DNA from: Jannaschia pagri
Lineage (GTDB): Bacteria; Pseudomonadota; Alphaproteobacteria; Rhodobacterales; Rhodobacteraceae
Direction: 5' to 3'
Assembly (NCBI RefSeq): GCF_019655435.1
Contig: NZ_BPFH01000001.1
Span: 558,001-622,000 of the forward strand
Length of the DNA: 64,000 bases
Shown: one piece after another, positions 44,351-53,103 of the stretch
How positions within the stretch are numbered: the stretch's first letter is position 1
Layout of the letters: the number at the start of each line of letters is the position of its first letter
Notes under the pieces: model-generated
Databases searched by the model: none
The model's input: the letters and a program-made list of their open reading frames with translations, nothing else
What the model was told of the DNA's origin: nothing
Position numbers and translations under genes: made by a program

Positions 44351-45670
44351 ATGAACATGCAAATCGATCCGGCCATGATGGCCGTCCCCGCCCCTGCCCT
44401 GCCAAAAACCCTGGACGATACCGGGCTGAACCCCGTCATGTTGCGGGACATTCTGCTCAAGACAGTGTTCCGCAAGTCCATCGAGACCACCCGGGAAATC
44501 GCGAAAACCGTGCGTCTGACCACCGGATTGACGCAGCAGTTGATCGACCAATGTCGCGACGCCGGCCTCATGCAGGCCACGGGCACCATGCACGCGGGCG
44601 CCAGTGCGGAGATGGGCTTTCAACTAACGGATGCTGGCAAGGCACGGGCCGCAGATGCGCTGGCGCAATCGGAGTATTACGGCGCAATGCCTGTCCCGTT
44701 GGAGCGCTACAAGGAGCAGGTGAAGGCCCAATCCGTCAAGAATGTGCAACTGACCCGGGCAAAGCTTCTGCGGTCCATGGGGCATCTGATCTTGCCCGAT
44801 AACTTGTTGGACCAGTTGGGTCCTGCGGTCGGTTCCGGTCGTTCGGTCCTGCTTTACGGCCCGCCGGGCAACGGGAAGTCGTCCATCGCCGAAGGGATCC
44901 GCGCGGCGCTGGGGGACAACATCTGGATTCCGCAGGCCATCGAATATGCGGGTCAGGTGATCACGCTCTATGACCCGATCGTCCATACGGCGGTCGATAT
45001 GGGTGAGGACGAAACTGGCCTGCGCAAAACAAATCACCGGGTCGACACGCGCTATATCCTTTGCAAGCGACCGACGGTGATGACCGGGGGGGAGTTGACC
45101 CTCGATATGCTGGATCTGAACTATAACGCCACGGCGCGCACGTATCAGGCCAGTCTCCAACTCAAGTCGTCCGGCGGCGTCTTTATCGTGGACGACCTTG
45201 GTCGCCAGGCGGAGCCGCCTCAAAAAATCATCAACCGTTGGATTGTTCCGATGGAGATGGGCTACGACATCCTCGCCTTACAATCAGGCGAGAAATTCGA
45301 AGTGCCGTTCGATACCCTGGTGGTGTTTTCCACCAACTACCACCCGAACAAGATCTTCGACCAAGCCGCACTGCGCCGGATCTTCTTCAAGGTACTCATC
45401 GACGGGCCGACCCAGAGCCAGTTTCTCAAGATCTTCGCCATGGTCGCGAAAAAGAAGAAATTCGCTTTGAACGAGGATGCGCTGCTTCATCTGCTCAAGA
45501 AGAAATATCCTGAGATCAATAATATATACGCGAATTTCCACGGGCAGTTTCTGATCGACCAGATGATCGCTGCCTGTGATTTTGAAGGGCTCCCCTATCG
45601 CATGACGCCCGACCTTGTGGACCGGGCGTGGGCCAACCTCTTCGTGGAGGAGATCGATATCGTCCACTGA
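44351..45670 (+). CDS. AAA ATPase with winged-helix-like N-terminus, Tad-linked
   Basis: 439 residues. Residues about 25-105 (LRDILLKTVFRKSIETTREI, LTTGLTQQLIDQCRDAGLMQ, FQLTDAGKARA) look like a winged helix of MarR type. The AAA domain has Walker A GPPGNGKSS (170-178) and a Walker B-like GGVFIVDDLGRQ; FSTNYHPNKIFDQAALRRIF contains a sensor and arginine finger. No membrane helix. It is not one of the core Tad proteins of Caulobacter or Aggregatibacter. GGAGGA lies seven bases before the ATG. It may regulate or remodel the pilus machine. Confidence 0.85.
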   Translation: MNMQIDPAMMAVPAPALPKTLDDTGLNPVMLRDILLKTVFRKSIETTREIAKTVRLTTGLTQQLIDQCRDAGLMQATGTMHAGASAEMGFQLTDAGKARAADALAQSEYYGAMPVPLERYKEQVKAQSVKNVQLTRAKLLRSMGHLILPDNLLDQLGPAVGSGRSVLLYGPPGNGKSSIAEGIRAALGDNIWIPQAIEYAGQVITLYDPIVHTAVDMGEDETGLRKTNHRVDTRYILCKRPTVMTGGELTLDMLDLNYNATARTYQASLQLKSSGGVFIVDDLGRQAEPPQKIINRWIVPMEMGYDILALQSGEKFEVPFDTLVVFSTNYHPNKIFDQAALRRIFFKVLIDGPTQSQFLKIFAMVAKKKKFALNEDALLHLLKKKYPEINNIYANFHGQFLIDQMIAACDFEGLPYRMTPDLVDRAWANLFVEEIDIVH

Positions 45671-45754
45671 CCCCCGGGCCAGATGGCCCCAATGCCAAAA
45701 AAGGGACGCGTTAGACGTCCTGGCATAAAAACAAGAGGATAAGGCAGGATCACC

Positions 45755-46225
45755 ATGACAGTGCAAGAAAACCAGCCCGCGCGGCGGGCGTCGGGGGCAT
45801 TCACCTGGCCATTGGCGGCCTTGGCGCTGTGCGGCGCCTGCGCGATTGGGGCCGTTTCCCTTTGGGAAGGCTCCCTCAGCCACCAAAGTGCAAGCGCGCC
45901 GGGCGATAGCATTCGAAACGTTGAGTTTCTCGCGGCCAACCCATCGACCTACGACAGCTTACACCATGCCCTGTCCGCGGCCTGTGCGGAAACCGGGTGC
46001 GAGGCCCCGATGGTCGGCTCGATGATCATCGCCGCCACGCAAAGCATGTCCTCGGATACGCTCGCGCTCGCCCTTGATGCCCAAGTTGCCTTGCTGAACC
46101 GCATGACACCAGCGGTAGAATCTGAGCCAGACCAAAAGCAAGCGAGAGCGCTCCGCCTGCAATGGGAAGCGGAGGCACAGATTGCGGATCTGTATCGCGC
46201 TGAATTGGTCCGGCGACAGAACTGA
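45755..46225 (+). CDS. Small membrane-anchored protein of the Tad locus
   Basis: 156 residues. One hydrophobic segment (about 16-36, FTWPLAALALCGACAIGAVS) anchors a helical, probably periplasmic part with a CxxxxC pair (ACAETGCEAP). I recognise no family. It lies between the AAA ATPase and the long pilin on the same strand, so a role in pilus function is inferred from position only. Confidence 0.7.
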   Translation: MTVQENQPARRASGAFTWPLAALALCGACAIGAVSLWEGSLSHQSASAPGDSIRNVEFLAANPSTYDSLHHALSAACAETGCEAPMVGSMIIAATQSMSSDTLALALDAQVALLNRMTPAVESEPDQKQARALRLQWEAEAQIADLYRAELVRRQN

Positions 46226-46561
46226 GGCCGATGCCCATGGCCGCAGAGTGTCCGGCGAACACTCTTTACGCGACAGAGAGTTAACTGCCGCCCACTGCCT
46301 CGCAATCGGACCAGTCAGTGCGCGCAGGCAGGAAGCGTGACGCAGGGGCAGTCAACTTCCAGTGAACAGCACGGGAGGGCTTGGAGGATCGGAAACAGTC
46401 AGGTCGATCCCAACCCGTTTGTTCGTTAACCACGCTGCCGGTCCCGCAAAACTCAAGAAATCATTCCAAAGTGGCCAACCCAAGGCCACAGACACGCCAT
46501 GTTTCACAGTCATTCACTGTCTCAGGGAAAGACCCAAACCTGAAATTACAGAGTGTTAACT
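46226..46561. other. Intergenic upstream of the long pilin gene
   Basis: 336 bases with no supported gene. It must contain the promoter of the long pilin. TTAAC half-sites occur at 46280, 46425 and 46556, but none forms the TTAA-N7-TTAA pair. Confidence 0.4.
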
Positions 46562-47056
46562 ATGACCCAGCAAAACTTCCTTTCCGATGAATCCGGTGCC
46601 GTCACGGTAGACTGGGTTGTTCTCACCGCTGCCCTCGTTGGTCTAGGCCTCGCAGTTATGGGCGTGGTTTCCACTGGTATCTCGAACCAGTCCCAAGATA
46701 TCGATACCGCATTGGAAGCAGACAACATTATCCGGACCTCGTTCGCCGGTCTCGGGACCACGAGCAACCTTTCTACCGCGGAACGTGATGCTGCGATCTC
46801 AACCGCTCGTGGTCTGCAGAACACCGACCTTCAAGCCGATCTGGCTGTCTTCGAAGGGGACTCCGCCAACTATAGCGACTGGACGAACGTCATCGCTGAC
46901 GAGAACACAACGACGTCCGTGTCGAACGGCGTCACGACTTACACGTCAGGCGACGGCAATACGACTTTCACGAGCACACAGTATGAGTCCCAGGGTGTGG
47001 CATCAGACAATGCTGCCATCTACGCTGACGAGGTTAACCAGCGCGGCCTGAATTGA
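46562..47056 (+). CDS. Flp-type pilin with long C-terminal extension
   Basis: 164 residues. The N-terminal prepilin region (SDESG, then AVTVDWVVLTAALVGLGLAV) is identical over 27 residues to that of the short pilin at 33788, yet the codons differ at many third positions. The 120-residue extension is rich in Thr, Ser, Asn and Asp (TTTSVSNGVTTYTSGDGNTT) with no cysteine, like an exposed surface domain. It may be a minor or tip pilin or a variable major pilin. The ATG is chosen over a GTG nine bases upstream. Confidence 0.85.
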   Translation: MTQQNFLSDESGAVTVDWVVLTAALVGLGLAVMGVVSTGISNQSQDIDTALEADNIIRTSFAGLGTTSNLSTAERDAAISTARGLQNTDLQADLAVFEGDSANYSDWTNVIADENTTTSVSNGVTTYTSGDGNTTFTSTQYESQGVASDNAAIYADEVNQRGLN

Positions 47057-47076
47057 TCTATCGATCAGACTGACCG

Positions 47077-47104
47077 AAAGGGCTGGCCGCAGGTCAGCCC
47101 TTTT
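47077..47104 (+). terminator. Rho-independent terminator after the long pilin
   Basis: AAAGGGCTG pairs with CAGCCCTTT around GCCGCAGGT, with a T tract of four. It ends the Tad locus 20 bases after the pilin stop. Confidence 0.88.
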
Positions 47105-47135
47105 GCTTTGCGGCTGACAGCCCTACCTGCGCACG

Positions 47136-49538
47136 ATGAGCGCGCGCACTCCCATAACCAACTTTTTCCAAACCCGCGGTTGGTCCCTGCATCCCCATCA
47201 GTCGGACATGTTGGAACGCAAGGACCTGCCTGCCCTTCTGCTCATCGCGCCAACCGGGGGCGGCAAGACCCTCGCTGGGTTCCTGCCGACCTTGGTGGAA
47301 TGCGCAGACGGCCATGACGGGCTCCACACGCTTTACATCAGCCCGCTCAAAGCGCTCGCCAATGACATCCGGCGCAATCTGCAAACGCCCATCGAAGAGT
47401 CAGACCTGCCCATCCGGGTCGAGGACCGCACCGGCGATACCTCTTACGCCAAGCGCCAGAGGCAGCGCGCCGATCCGCCCCAGATCCTGCTGACAACGCC
47501 CGAGAGCCTGGCGCTGATGATTTCCTACCCGGACGCGGCGCGGACGTTTGCGGGGCTGCAACGGGTCATCGTCGACGAAATCCATGCCTTGGCCGACAGC
47601 AAGCGGGGCGATCAGCTGATGCTCTGCCTCAGCCGTCTCCAAACCCTCGCGCCCGGCCTGCGCCGCGTGGGTCTGTCGGCTACGGTCGATGACCCGTCCG
47701 TCATTGCCCATTACTTGGCGCGTCATCCAGACCCTTGTCCGATCCTGCATGCGGACCCAGGCCCGCCGCCAGACATCTCAGTGCTAGAGACCGAAGAGGC
47801 GCCGCCCTGGGCGGGCGCGGGCGGGCGCTATGCCATCCCCGCCGTGCTAGAGCAGGTCCGCAAGCACAACACGACCCTGATCTTCCATAATACGCGCGCC
47901 CAGGCGGAGATTTTCTTTCACAACCTGTGGCTGGCCAACGAAGACGCGCTGCCCATCGGCATCCACCACGGCGCATTGGCGAAAGAGGCGCGGCTCAAGG
48001 TCGAACAGGCGATGGTCGCGGGACAGCTCAAGGCCATCGTTGCCACGGGGTCCCTGGATCTTGGCATCGACTGGGGTGACGTGGACCTGGTCATCCAGAT
48101 CGGCGCCCCAAAGAAGGTGAAAAGCCTGGTGCAGCGGATCGGCCGCGCCAACCACCGGTATAACGCGCCCTCCAAGGCGCTGCTCGTACCGGCCAATCGG
48201 TTTGAAGTCGTGGAATGCCACGCGGCGCTCGAGGCGGTGCGCGCCGGCGAGTTGGACGGGGATCTTCGCCTGGACGGGCCGCGCGATGTGCTTTGCCAAC
48301 ATATCGCCTGCGTGGCCTGTGCGGGGGATTTCGAAGCGGACGGGCTCTATGCCGAAATTAAGAGCGTCGGCCCCTATTCGACCCTCAGCCGCGCCGCCTT
48401 TGACGATTGCCTCGACTTCGTGGCGACCGGTGGCTACGCCCTGCGCGCCTATGACCGCTACCAGCGGCTGAAGGAACGCACGCCAGGCATTTGGGGCCTG
48501 CGGGACCCCCGGGCCGCGCGGCAGATCCGCATGAATCTGGGCACGATCATCGACACCGATAAGCTGAAAGTGCGCTTCAAAGGGCGGGGCGGCGCGCCAT
48601 TGGGTGAGATTGAGGAGGGCTTCGCCTCCACCCTCAGCGCAGGCGATACCTTTCTGATGGGCGGGCAAATCGTCCGCTATGAAAGCATGCGCGAGTTGAC
48701 AGTTGAGGTCTCTCCCCGTCCCGACAAGGAACCTCGGATCGCGACCTATGTGGGCTACAAATGGACGACGTCCGTCCATCTGGCCCAACGCATCCAACAC
48801 ATGTTGCACGAGATGCGGTTTGACGCCCTGCCGGGTCACACGCGGGAGTGGTTGGAGTTGCAGGCCAAGGTCTCAACCCTGCCGGAGCCGGGCCGCCTGT
48901 TGGTGGAGCAATTCCCACGGGACGGACGCCACCATGTGGTGGTCTACGGCTTTGCTGGCATCAACGCCCACCAGACCCTGGCCCTGCTGATCACCAAAGG
49001 AATGGAAGAGAACGGGCTGGACCCGTTGGGTTTTGTGTCGAACGACTACGCGACGCTGATTTGGGGCTTACAACCCGTGGGCGACATCCGTCCCTATCTA
49101 CAAGCCACGGGCGTGCGGGCGGCCTTAGACCGGTGGTTGCAGGGCAATGCCGTGATGAAGCGCGCGTTCCGCAACGCGGCCGTGATCGCGGGCCTGATCG
49201 AGCGAAACTACCCTGGCAAACGCTCCACCGGGCGGCAGGCCGCGTTTTCCAGCGATATTCTGTACGACACGCTGCACCGCTATGACCCCGACCACCTCAT
49301 GCTGCGCATCACCGAAGAAGAGGCCATGCGCGGTCACATTGATTTTGGCCGCTTGGAGTTGCTGATGCAGACGGTGGGCGACCGGATCGATCAGGTAAAG
49401 CTGAGCCGTGTGACGCCACTGGCGGCGCCCATGTTCTTGGAAAGGGGGATCGTTCCGATCAAGGGCCGCGCGGAAGGTAAGCTGTTGCAAGCAGAGGCCG
49501 AGAAGTTGATGGCCGAAGCGGGACTATCGTTGGAGTGA
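47136..49538 (+). CDS. Ligase-associated DEXH-box helicase (Lhr-like)
   Basis: 800 residues. Walker A is APTGGGKTLAGF (about 40-51), the DEXH box is VDEIHALADSKRGDQL, and the second RecA domain has TGSLDLGIDWGDVDLVIQIG and QRIGRANHR. Long C-terminal DEAD/H-associated region. This family forms a DNA-damage-response set with a DNA ligase, an exonuclease and the PdeM phosphoesterase. PdeM follows here, but the ligase and exonuclease are not in the window. Confidence 0.93.
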   Translation: MSARTPITNFFQTRGWSLHPHQSDMLERKDLPALLLIAPTGGGKTLAGFLPTLVECADGHDGLHTLYISPLKALANDIRRNLQTPIEESDLPIRVEDRTGDTSYAKRQRQRADPPQILLTTPESLALMISYPDAARTFAGLQRVIVDEIHALADSKRGDQLMLCLSRLQTLAPGLRRVGLSATVDDPSVIAHYLARHPDPCPILHADPGPPPDISVLETEEAPPWAGAGGRYAIPAVLEQVRKHNTTLIFHNTRAQAEIFFHNLWLANEDALPIGIHHGALAKEARLKVEQAMVAGQLKAIVATGSLDLGIDWGDVDLVIQIGAPKKVKSLVQRIGRANHRYNAPSKALLVPANRFEVVECHAALEAVRAGELDGDLRLDGPRDVLCQHIACVACAGDFEADGLYAEIKSVGPYSTLSRAAFDDCLDFVATGGYALRAYDRYQRLKERTPGIWGLRDPRAARQIRMNLGTIIDTDKLKVRFKGRGGAPLGEIEEGFASTLSAGDTFLMGGQIVRYESMRELTVEVSPRPDKEPRIATYVGYKWTTSVHLAQRIQHMLHEMRFDALPGHTREWLELQAKVSTLPEPGRLLVEQFPRDGRHHVVVYGFAGINAHQTLALLITKGMEENGLDPLGFVSNDYATLIWGLQPVGDIRPYLQATGVRAALDRWLQGNAVMKRAFRNAAVIAGLIERNYPGKRSTGRQAAFSSDILYDTLHRYDPDHLMLRITEEEAMRGHIDFGRLELLMQTVGDRIDQVKLSRVTPLAAPMFLERGIVPIKGRAEGKLLQAEAEKLMAEAGLSLE

Positions 49539-49596
49539 TGCAAGACGCCGCGCTGCGCCCACGATCGAGGGGGTCCGGCGGGGGCTGCGTAGCGTC

Positions 49597-49622
49597 GGCA
49601 TATTTTTGGAACATCAAAAGAG
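49597..49622 (+). repeat. Intergenic repeat, copy B
   Basis: GGCATATTTTTGGAACATCA followed by AAAGAG. In this copy GGAAC is followed after 16 bases by GTT (49629-49631), which fits the -35/-10 pattern of EcfG general-stress promoters (GGAAC-N16/17-GTT). The pdeM start is about 90 bases downstream. The other two copies lack the GTT. Confidence 0.6.
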
Positions 49623-49624
49623 GC

Positions 49625-49644
49625 GCGCGTTAAGGTTAATGCGC
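49625..49644. promoter_or_regulatory. Imperfect palindrome upstream of pdeM
   Basis: GCGCGTTAA-GG-TTAATGCGC has one mismatched pair. It overlaps the possible -10 region next to repeat copy B and lies 77 bases before the pdeM ATG. Possible operator. Confidence 0.35.
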
Positions 49645-49720
49645 AGTTCAGGGCGGCGTTCTCTTTGGGCGGCCCCCAAGGTGCTTGCATTTCGACTCTG
49701 GGCGAGGCCAAAAGGAACAC

Positions 49721-50386
49721 ATGCGGAACGTCCATTCCTTTTCCTTTGCCGGGGCGCGGTTGACGGCCCGACCCTCTGGGGCGCTGCATTGGGGCGACCG
49801 GAATCTTCTGGTGGTGAGCGACCTGCATTTGGGGAAATCCGAGCGGATCGCGCGGCGCAACGGTCCTTTGTTGCCGCCCTATGAGGTGCAGGACACGTTG
49901 CGCCAACTGCAGAAGGATATTCTGGAGACGGGCGCGGCCCATGTGGTTTGCCTGGGCGATAGTTTCGACGATCTGGCCGCGGCCCAAGCCCTGGGGGAGG
50001 ATCATCGCGCGTGGATCCTGCGTTTGATGACCGGACGACGGTGGACTTGGATCACCGGAAACCACGATCCAGGCGCGCCAGGTTTGCCGGGGGATACGGT
50101 AGATGTCTTGACCCTGGACGCGCTGACCTTCTGCCATATCGCGACGGATCTGGACCGCGCCGAGGTCTCGGGTCACTACCACCCGAAGGCGGCGATACAA
50201 CTGAGGGGGCGGGCCATTTCGCGTCCCTGCTTCCTTCGCGATAGTCGGCGGCTGATCCTGCCGGCCTATGGCACCTATACCGGCGGATTGCGCACGCAGG
50301 ACCGCGCCTTGGCGGACCTGATGGGCGCAGGCGCGCGGGCGATCCTAGCGGGGCAGCCCATGGTCGAAATCCCGATGCCGCGATGA
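49721..50386 (+). CDS. pdeM: Ligase-associated phosphoesterase PdeM
   Basis: 221 residues, calcineurin-like metallophosphoesterase. The metal motifs are DLHLGKSERIARR, CLGDSFDD, TGNHDPG and SGHYHPKA, all intact. It is the nuclease/phosphodiesterase partner of the helicase encoded just upstream. The start MRNVHSF is chosen over an upstream ATG by family length. Its stop overlaps the next ATG by four bases. Confidence 0.94.
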   Translation: MRNVHSFSFAGARLTARPSGALHWGDRNLLVVSDLHLGKSERIARRNGPLLPPYEVQDTLRQLQKDILETGAAHVVCLGDSFDDLAAAQALGEDHRAWILRLMTGRRWTWITGNHDPGAPGLPGDTVDVLTLDALTFCHIATDLDRAEVSGHYHPKAAIQLRGRAISRPCFLRDSRRLILPAYGTYTGGLRTQDRALADLMGAGARAILAGQPMVEIPMPR

Positions 50387-52104
50387 GATCCCTGCTGGTC
50401 CTGCTCGCCTTGATGGGCTGTAGCACCGCTGTTGTTGCGCCGCTGTTGCCAAGCTATCGCGATCAGACGGTGACAATCGCGTCCAAGGCGGATTTTGACC
50501 CCGCGCGCTACGCGGGCCGTTGGTACGAGGTCGCCAGGTTCCCTGTCCCCTTCCAAGAGGGGTGCGCCAGCGCCGTGGCAGAATATAGTGTGCCGGAGGG
50601 CGGCACCCTTCGACTGCGCAACATCTGTTTGGACGGAGAGGGCGCCGCCCTGCGCCAGATCACAGGCACCGCACAGGTGAATGGGCCCGGCCGGTTGGAG
50701 GTCCGTTTGACGGGTGTTCCCCTTGTCGCCCCGTATTGGGTTTTGTGGACAGACACGGGCTATCGCACAGCCGTGGTGGGGCAGCCCGACGGGCGCGCTG
50801 GATGGATCCTCAACCGGGACCCCGTCATTCCGGCAGACCGGTTGCGCGCGGCGCTGACGGTGCTGCAATTCAACGGATACGACACGGAACAACTGGTCTT
50901 TTCCGCCGCGCAACAGATCTCATACGAAAAAAGTAAAGCGATTCGCGAATCAGTGTTTGACCTCCGAATCGGGTGGCTGCTATCCCTGTCGCAACGGTCG
51001 GGCAGTGGCCGAAAATATCAGAAAAAACCGGCTCGAATCGGGGTAGGCATGTTGGGGACATGTGCGCAGGCACAAGTCATATCCACGCATCAGATCCGGG
51101 TGGATGGACAGGGTCCGTCCGCCCGCGATCCCTTTTCTGGTGCCACAACATTTCAATGGTTTGGAACCCCGCTGCGGCTGGATGGGGCACGCGAGGCGCT
51201 GTTGCTACAGGACGTGCAGAGCCAGGTTTCGCTCCGCGCGAAGGTACATGCGGTGGTCGACAAGTTATCGCGGTCCCGCGGCGATCTGCCGCTGGGCCTC
51301 AGGCCAGTTGAGGCAGAGGACGCGCCCGACGCGCTGATCGTGACCGATGGCACGCGCGAGTGGCAGGCCCATTTGATCCCTGTGTCTGCAACGGAAATGC
51401 TGCTGCTGTTTGAGGATGATGTCCCCCCCAGCAATACGGCCCTGCTCATCGTGCAAGCAGGCAGACGACCGGATCCCCTGCCGGACCGTAACACGATCTG
51501 CTTCACGCCCGGCACGCGCATCCTGACAGAAGACGGTCCACGACCCGTCGAGGCGCTCGCCCCCGGGGACCGGGTGTTGACGCGCGACGATGGTCCCCAG
51601 CCAATCTTGTGGATTGGGCACAGGCATATTTCGGGCGCTCGCCTCTTTGCTATGCCGCATCTGCGGCCCATTCGCATCCGCTGTGGCGCCTTAGGCGTGG
51701 AAGAGCCGGAACCAGACCTGATCGTCTCTCCCGGCCACCACGTGATGTTGACGGGATCGAAGGCCAAGGCGCTCTGGGGGCAGCCCGAGGTCCTGGTCAG
51801 GGCGCGGGACCTGGTAGACGACCGTCGCGTGTTGGTCGCCCATGGCCTGGGCGACGTGACCTATATTCACCTGATGTTTGCCCGTCACCAAATCCTCTGG
51901 GCCAACCGGGTCGAGGTCGAAAGCTTCCATCCCGCCGATGCCGATCTAAGCCATATGTCCCGGCCCGATATCGAAGAGATGCTGCACCATGCCCCGGGCG
52001 TGGATCAGGATCCTTCGGCCTATGGCGCCCATGCGCGCCGGTGTCTGAGCCGCGCCGAGCTGGCGATCCTGAACCACCAGGGCGCGCCGGCCTATTTCAC
52101 CTGA
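50383..52104 (+). CDS. Lipocalin (Blc-like) lipoprotein fused in frame to a Hint-domain protein
   Basis: 573 residues in one open frame. Residues 1-177 are a complete Blc-type lipocalin with lipobox LALMGC (Cys13) and GRWYEVARFP (45-54). Residues 178-222 look like translated intergenic sequence (Lys/Arg/Ser-rich, lower GC). From about residue 223 (Met at 51049, with GGGGTAGG before it) begins a Hint_2-type protein; the domain itself starts at Cys373 (CFTPGTRILTEDGPRPVEAL) and has GHHVM and NRVEVESFHP. Either a true fusion, or two genes where the lipocalin stop was lost. Lipocalin overlaps pdeM. Confidence 0.82.
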   Translation: MRSLLVLLALMGCSTAVVAPLLPSYRDQTVTIASKADFDPARYAGRWYEVARFPVPFQEGCASAVAEYSVPEGGTLRLRNICLDGEGAALRQITGTAQVNGPGRLEVRLTGVPLVAPYWVLWTDTGYRTAVVGQPDGRAGWILNRDPVIPADRLRAALTVLQFNGYDTEQLVFSAAQQISYEKSKAIRESVFDLRIGWLLSLSQRSGSGRKYQKKPARIGVGMLGTCAQAQVISTHQIRVDGQGPSARDPFSGATTFQWFGTPLRLDGAREALLLQDVQSQVSLRAKVHAVVDKLSRSRGDLPLGLRPVEAEDAPDALIVTDGTREWQAHLIPVSATEMLLLFEDDVPPSNTALLIVQAGRRPDPLPDRNTICFTPGTRILTEDGPRPVEALAPGDRVLTRDDGPQPILWIGHRHISGARLFAMPHLRPIRIRCGALGVEEPEPDLIVSPGHHVMLTGSKAKALWGQPEVLVRARDLVDDRRVLVAHGLGDVTYIHLMFARHQILWANRVEVESFHPADADLSHMSRPDIEEMLHHAPGVDQDPSAYGAHARRCLSRAELAILNHQGAPAYFT

Positions 52105-52113
52105 CGCCTCTGC

Positions 52114-52142
52114 TTGACACCCCGAGATCAGGGACCTACACG
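52114..52142 (+). promoter_or_regulatory. Candidate rpsD promoter
   Basis: TTGACA (52114-52119) is followed after 17 bases by TACACG, a weak -10. It lies about 90 bases before the rpsD start. No other -35 this good is in the gap. Confidence 0.4.
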
Positions 52143-52234
52143 GCGGCTTCCATTGGTGTTGGTGGCCCCCGCAAGGGGATGCCTGTCGCCCTTCGGGGAA
52201 AGGACAACGCCCTCATATCAGAGGAGATCAGAAG

Positions 52235-52855
52235 GTGACCAAACGCACCTCTGCCAAGTACAAAATCGACCGCCGCATGGGCGAGAACATCTGGGGCCGC
52301 GCCAAGTCGCCGGTCAACCGCCGCGAATACGGCCCCGGCCAGCACGGTCAGCGCCGCAAGGGCAAGATGTCCGACTTCGGCCTCCAGCTGCGTGCCAAGC
52401 AAAAGCTGAAGGGCTACTACGGCGATCTGACCGAAAAGCAGTTCAAGCGCATCTTTACCGAAGCCGCCCGGGTCAAGGGCGATACCGGCGAGAACCTGAT
52501 CGGCCTGTTGGAGCGCCGCTTGGACGCCGTGGTCTACCGCGCCAAGTTCGTCTCCACCATCTTCGCCGCCCGCCAATTCGTGAACCACGGCCACGTCGAG
52601 GTGAACGGCAAGCGCGTGAACATCCCGTCCTACCGCGTGAAAGAAGGCGACGTGATCTCGGTCCGCGACAAGTCCAAGCAGATGGCTGTCCTGCTGGAGG
52701 CCGTCCAATTGGCCGAACGCGATGTGCCCGACTACGTCGAAGCCGACCATTCCAAGATGACCGCCACCTTCGTGCGCACACCAGGCCTGGGCGATGTGCC
52801 GTACCCGGTGATGATGGAACCGAACCTGGTCATCGAATACTACGCTCAGAACTGA
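52235..52855 (+). CDS. rpsD: 30S ribosomal protein S4
   Basis: 206 residues with a GTG start ([21 protein letters not shown]). The N-terminal S4 domain and the S4 RNA-binding fold (about 95-155, [34 protein letters not shown]) are complete. No zinc cysteines, as in the Cys-free type. It binds 16S rRNA early in small-subunit assembly. It stands outside the main ribosomal protein operon, as usual in alphaproteobacteria. Confidence 0.98.
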   Translation: MTKRTSAKYKIDRRMGENIWGRAKSPVNRREYGPGQHGQRRKGKMSDFGLQLRAKQKLKGYYGDLTEKQFKRIFTEAARVKGDTGENLIGLLERRLDAVVYRAKFVSTIFAARQFVNHGHVEVNGKRVNIPSYRVKEGDVISVRDKSKQMAVLLEAVQLAERDVPDYVEADHSKMTATFVRTPGLGDVPYPVMMEPNLVIEYYAQN

Positions 52856-52893
52856 TCGACACGAGGGGGCGACACCCCGCGTCTGGACCTATG

Positions 52894-52921
52894 GGGCCGT
52901 CCGTTTTGGGCGGCCCTTTTT
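52894..52921 (+). terminator. Rho-independent terminator of rpsD
   Basis: GGGCCGTCC pairs with GGGCGGCCC around GTTTT (one G-U pair), then five T, 38 bases after the rpsD stop. Confidence 0.9.
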
Positions 52922-53103
52922 CGTGGGGGTCACTTTGGTGTGCGACCTTCGCCTGAGCCTGGTGGCAAATTGGGATCACTTGTTGGCGCCTTGCGCGGAG
53001 ACAAAAGTGGTCGGCTGCACAGACCAATAAGACGTTCGATCCGGCATCCCCAACGACTGCTCGACGACCTTTAGACAAGCAGCCTCGGCGCCCTTCAGAG
53101 CGT

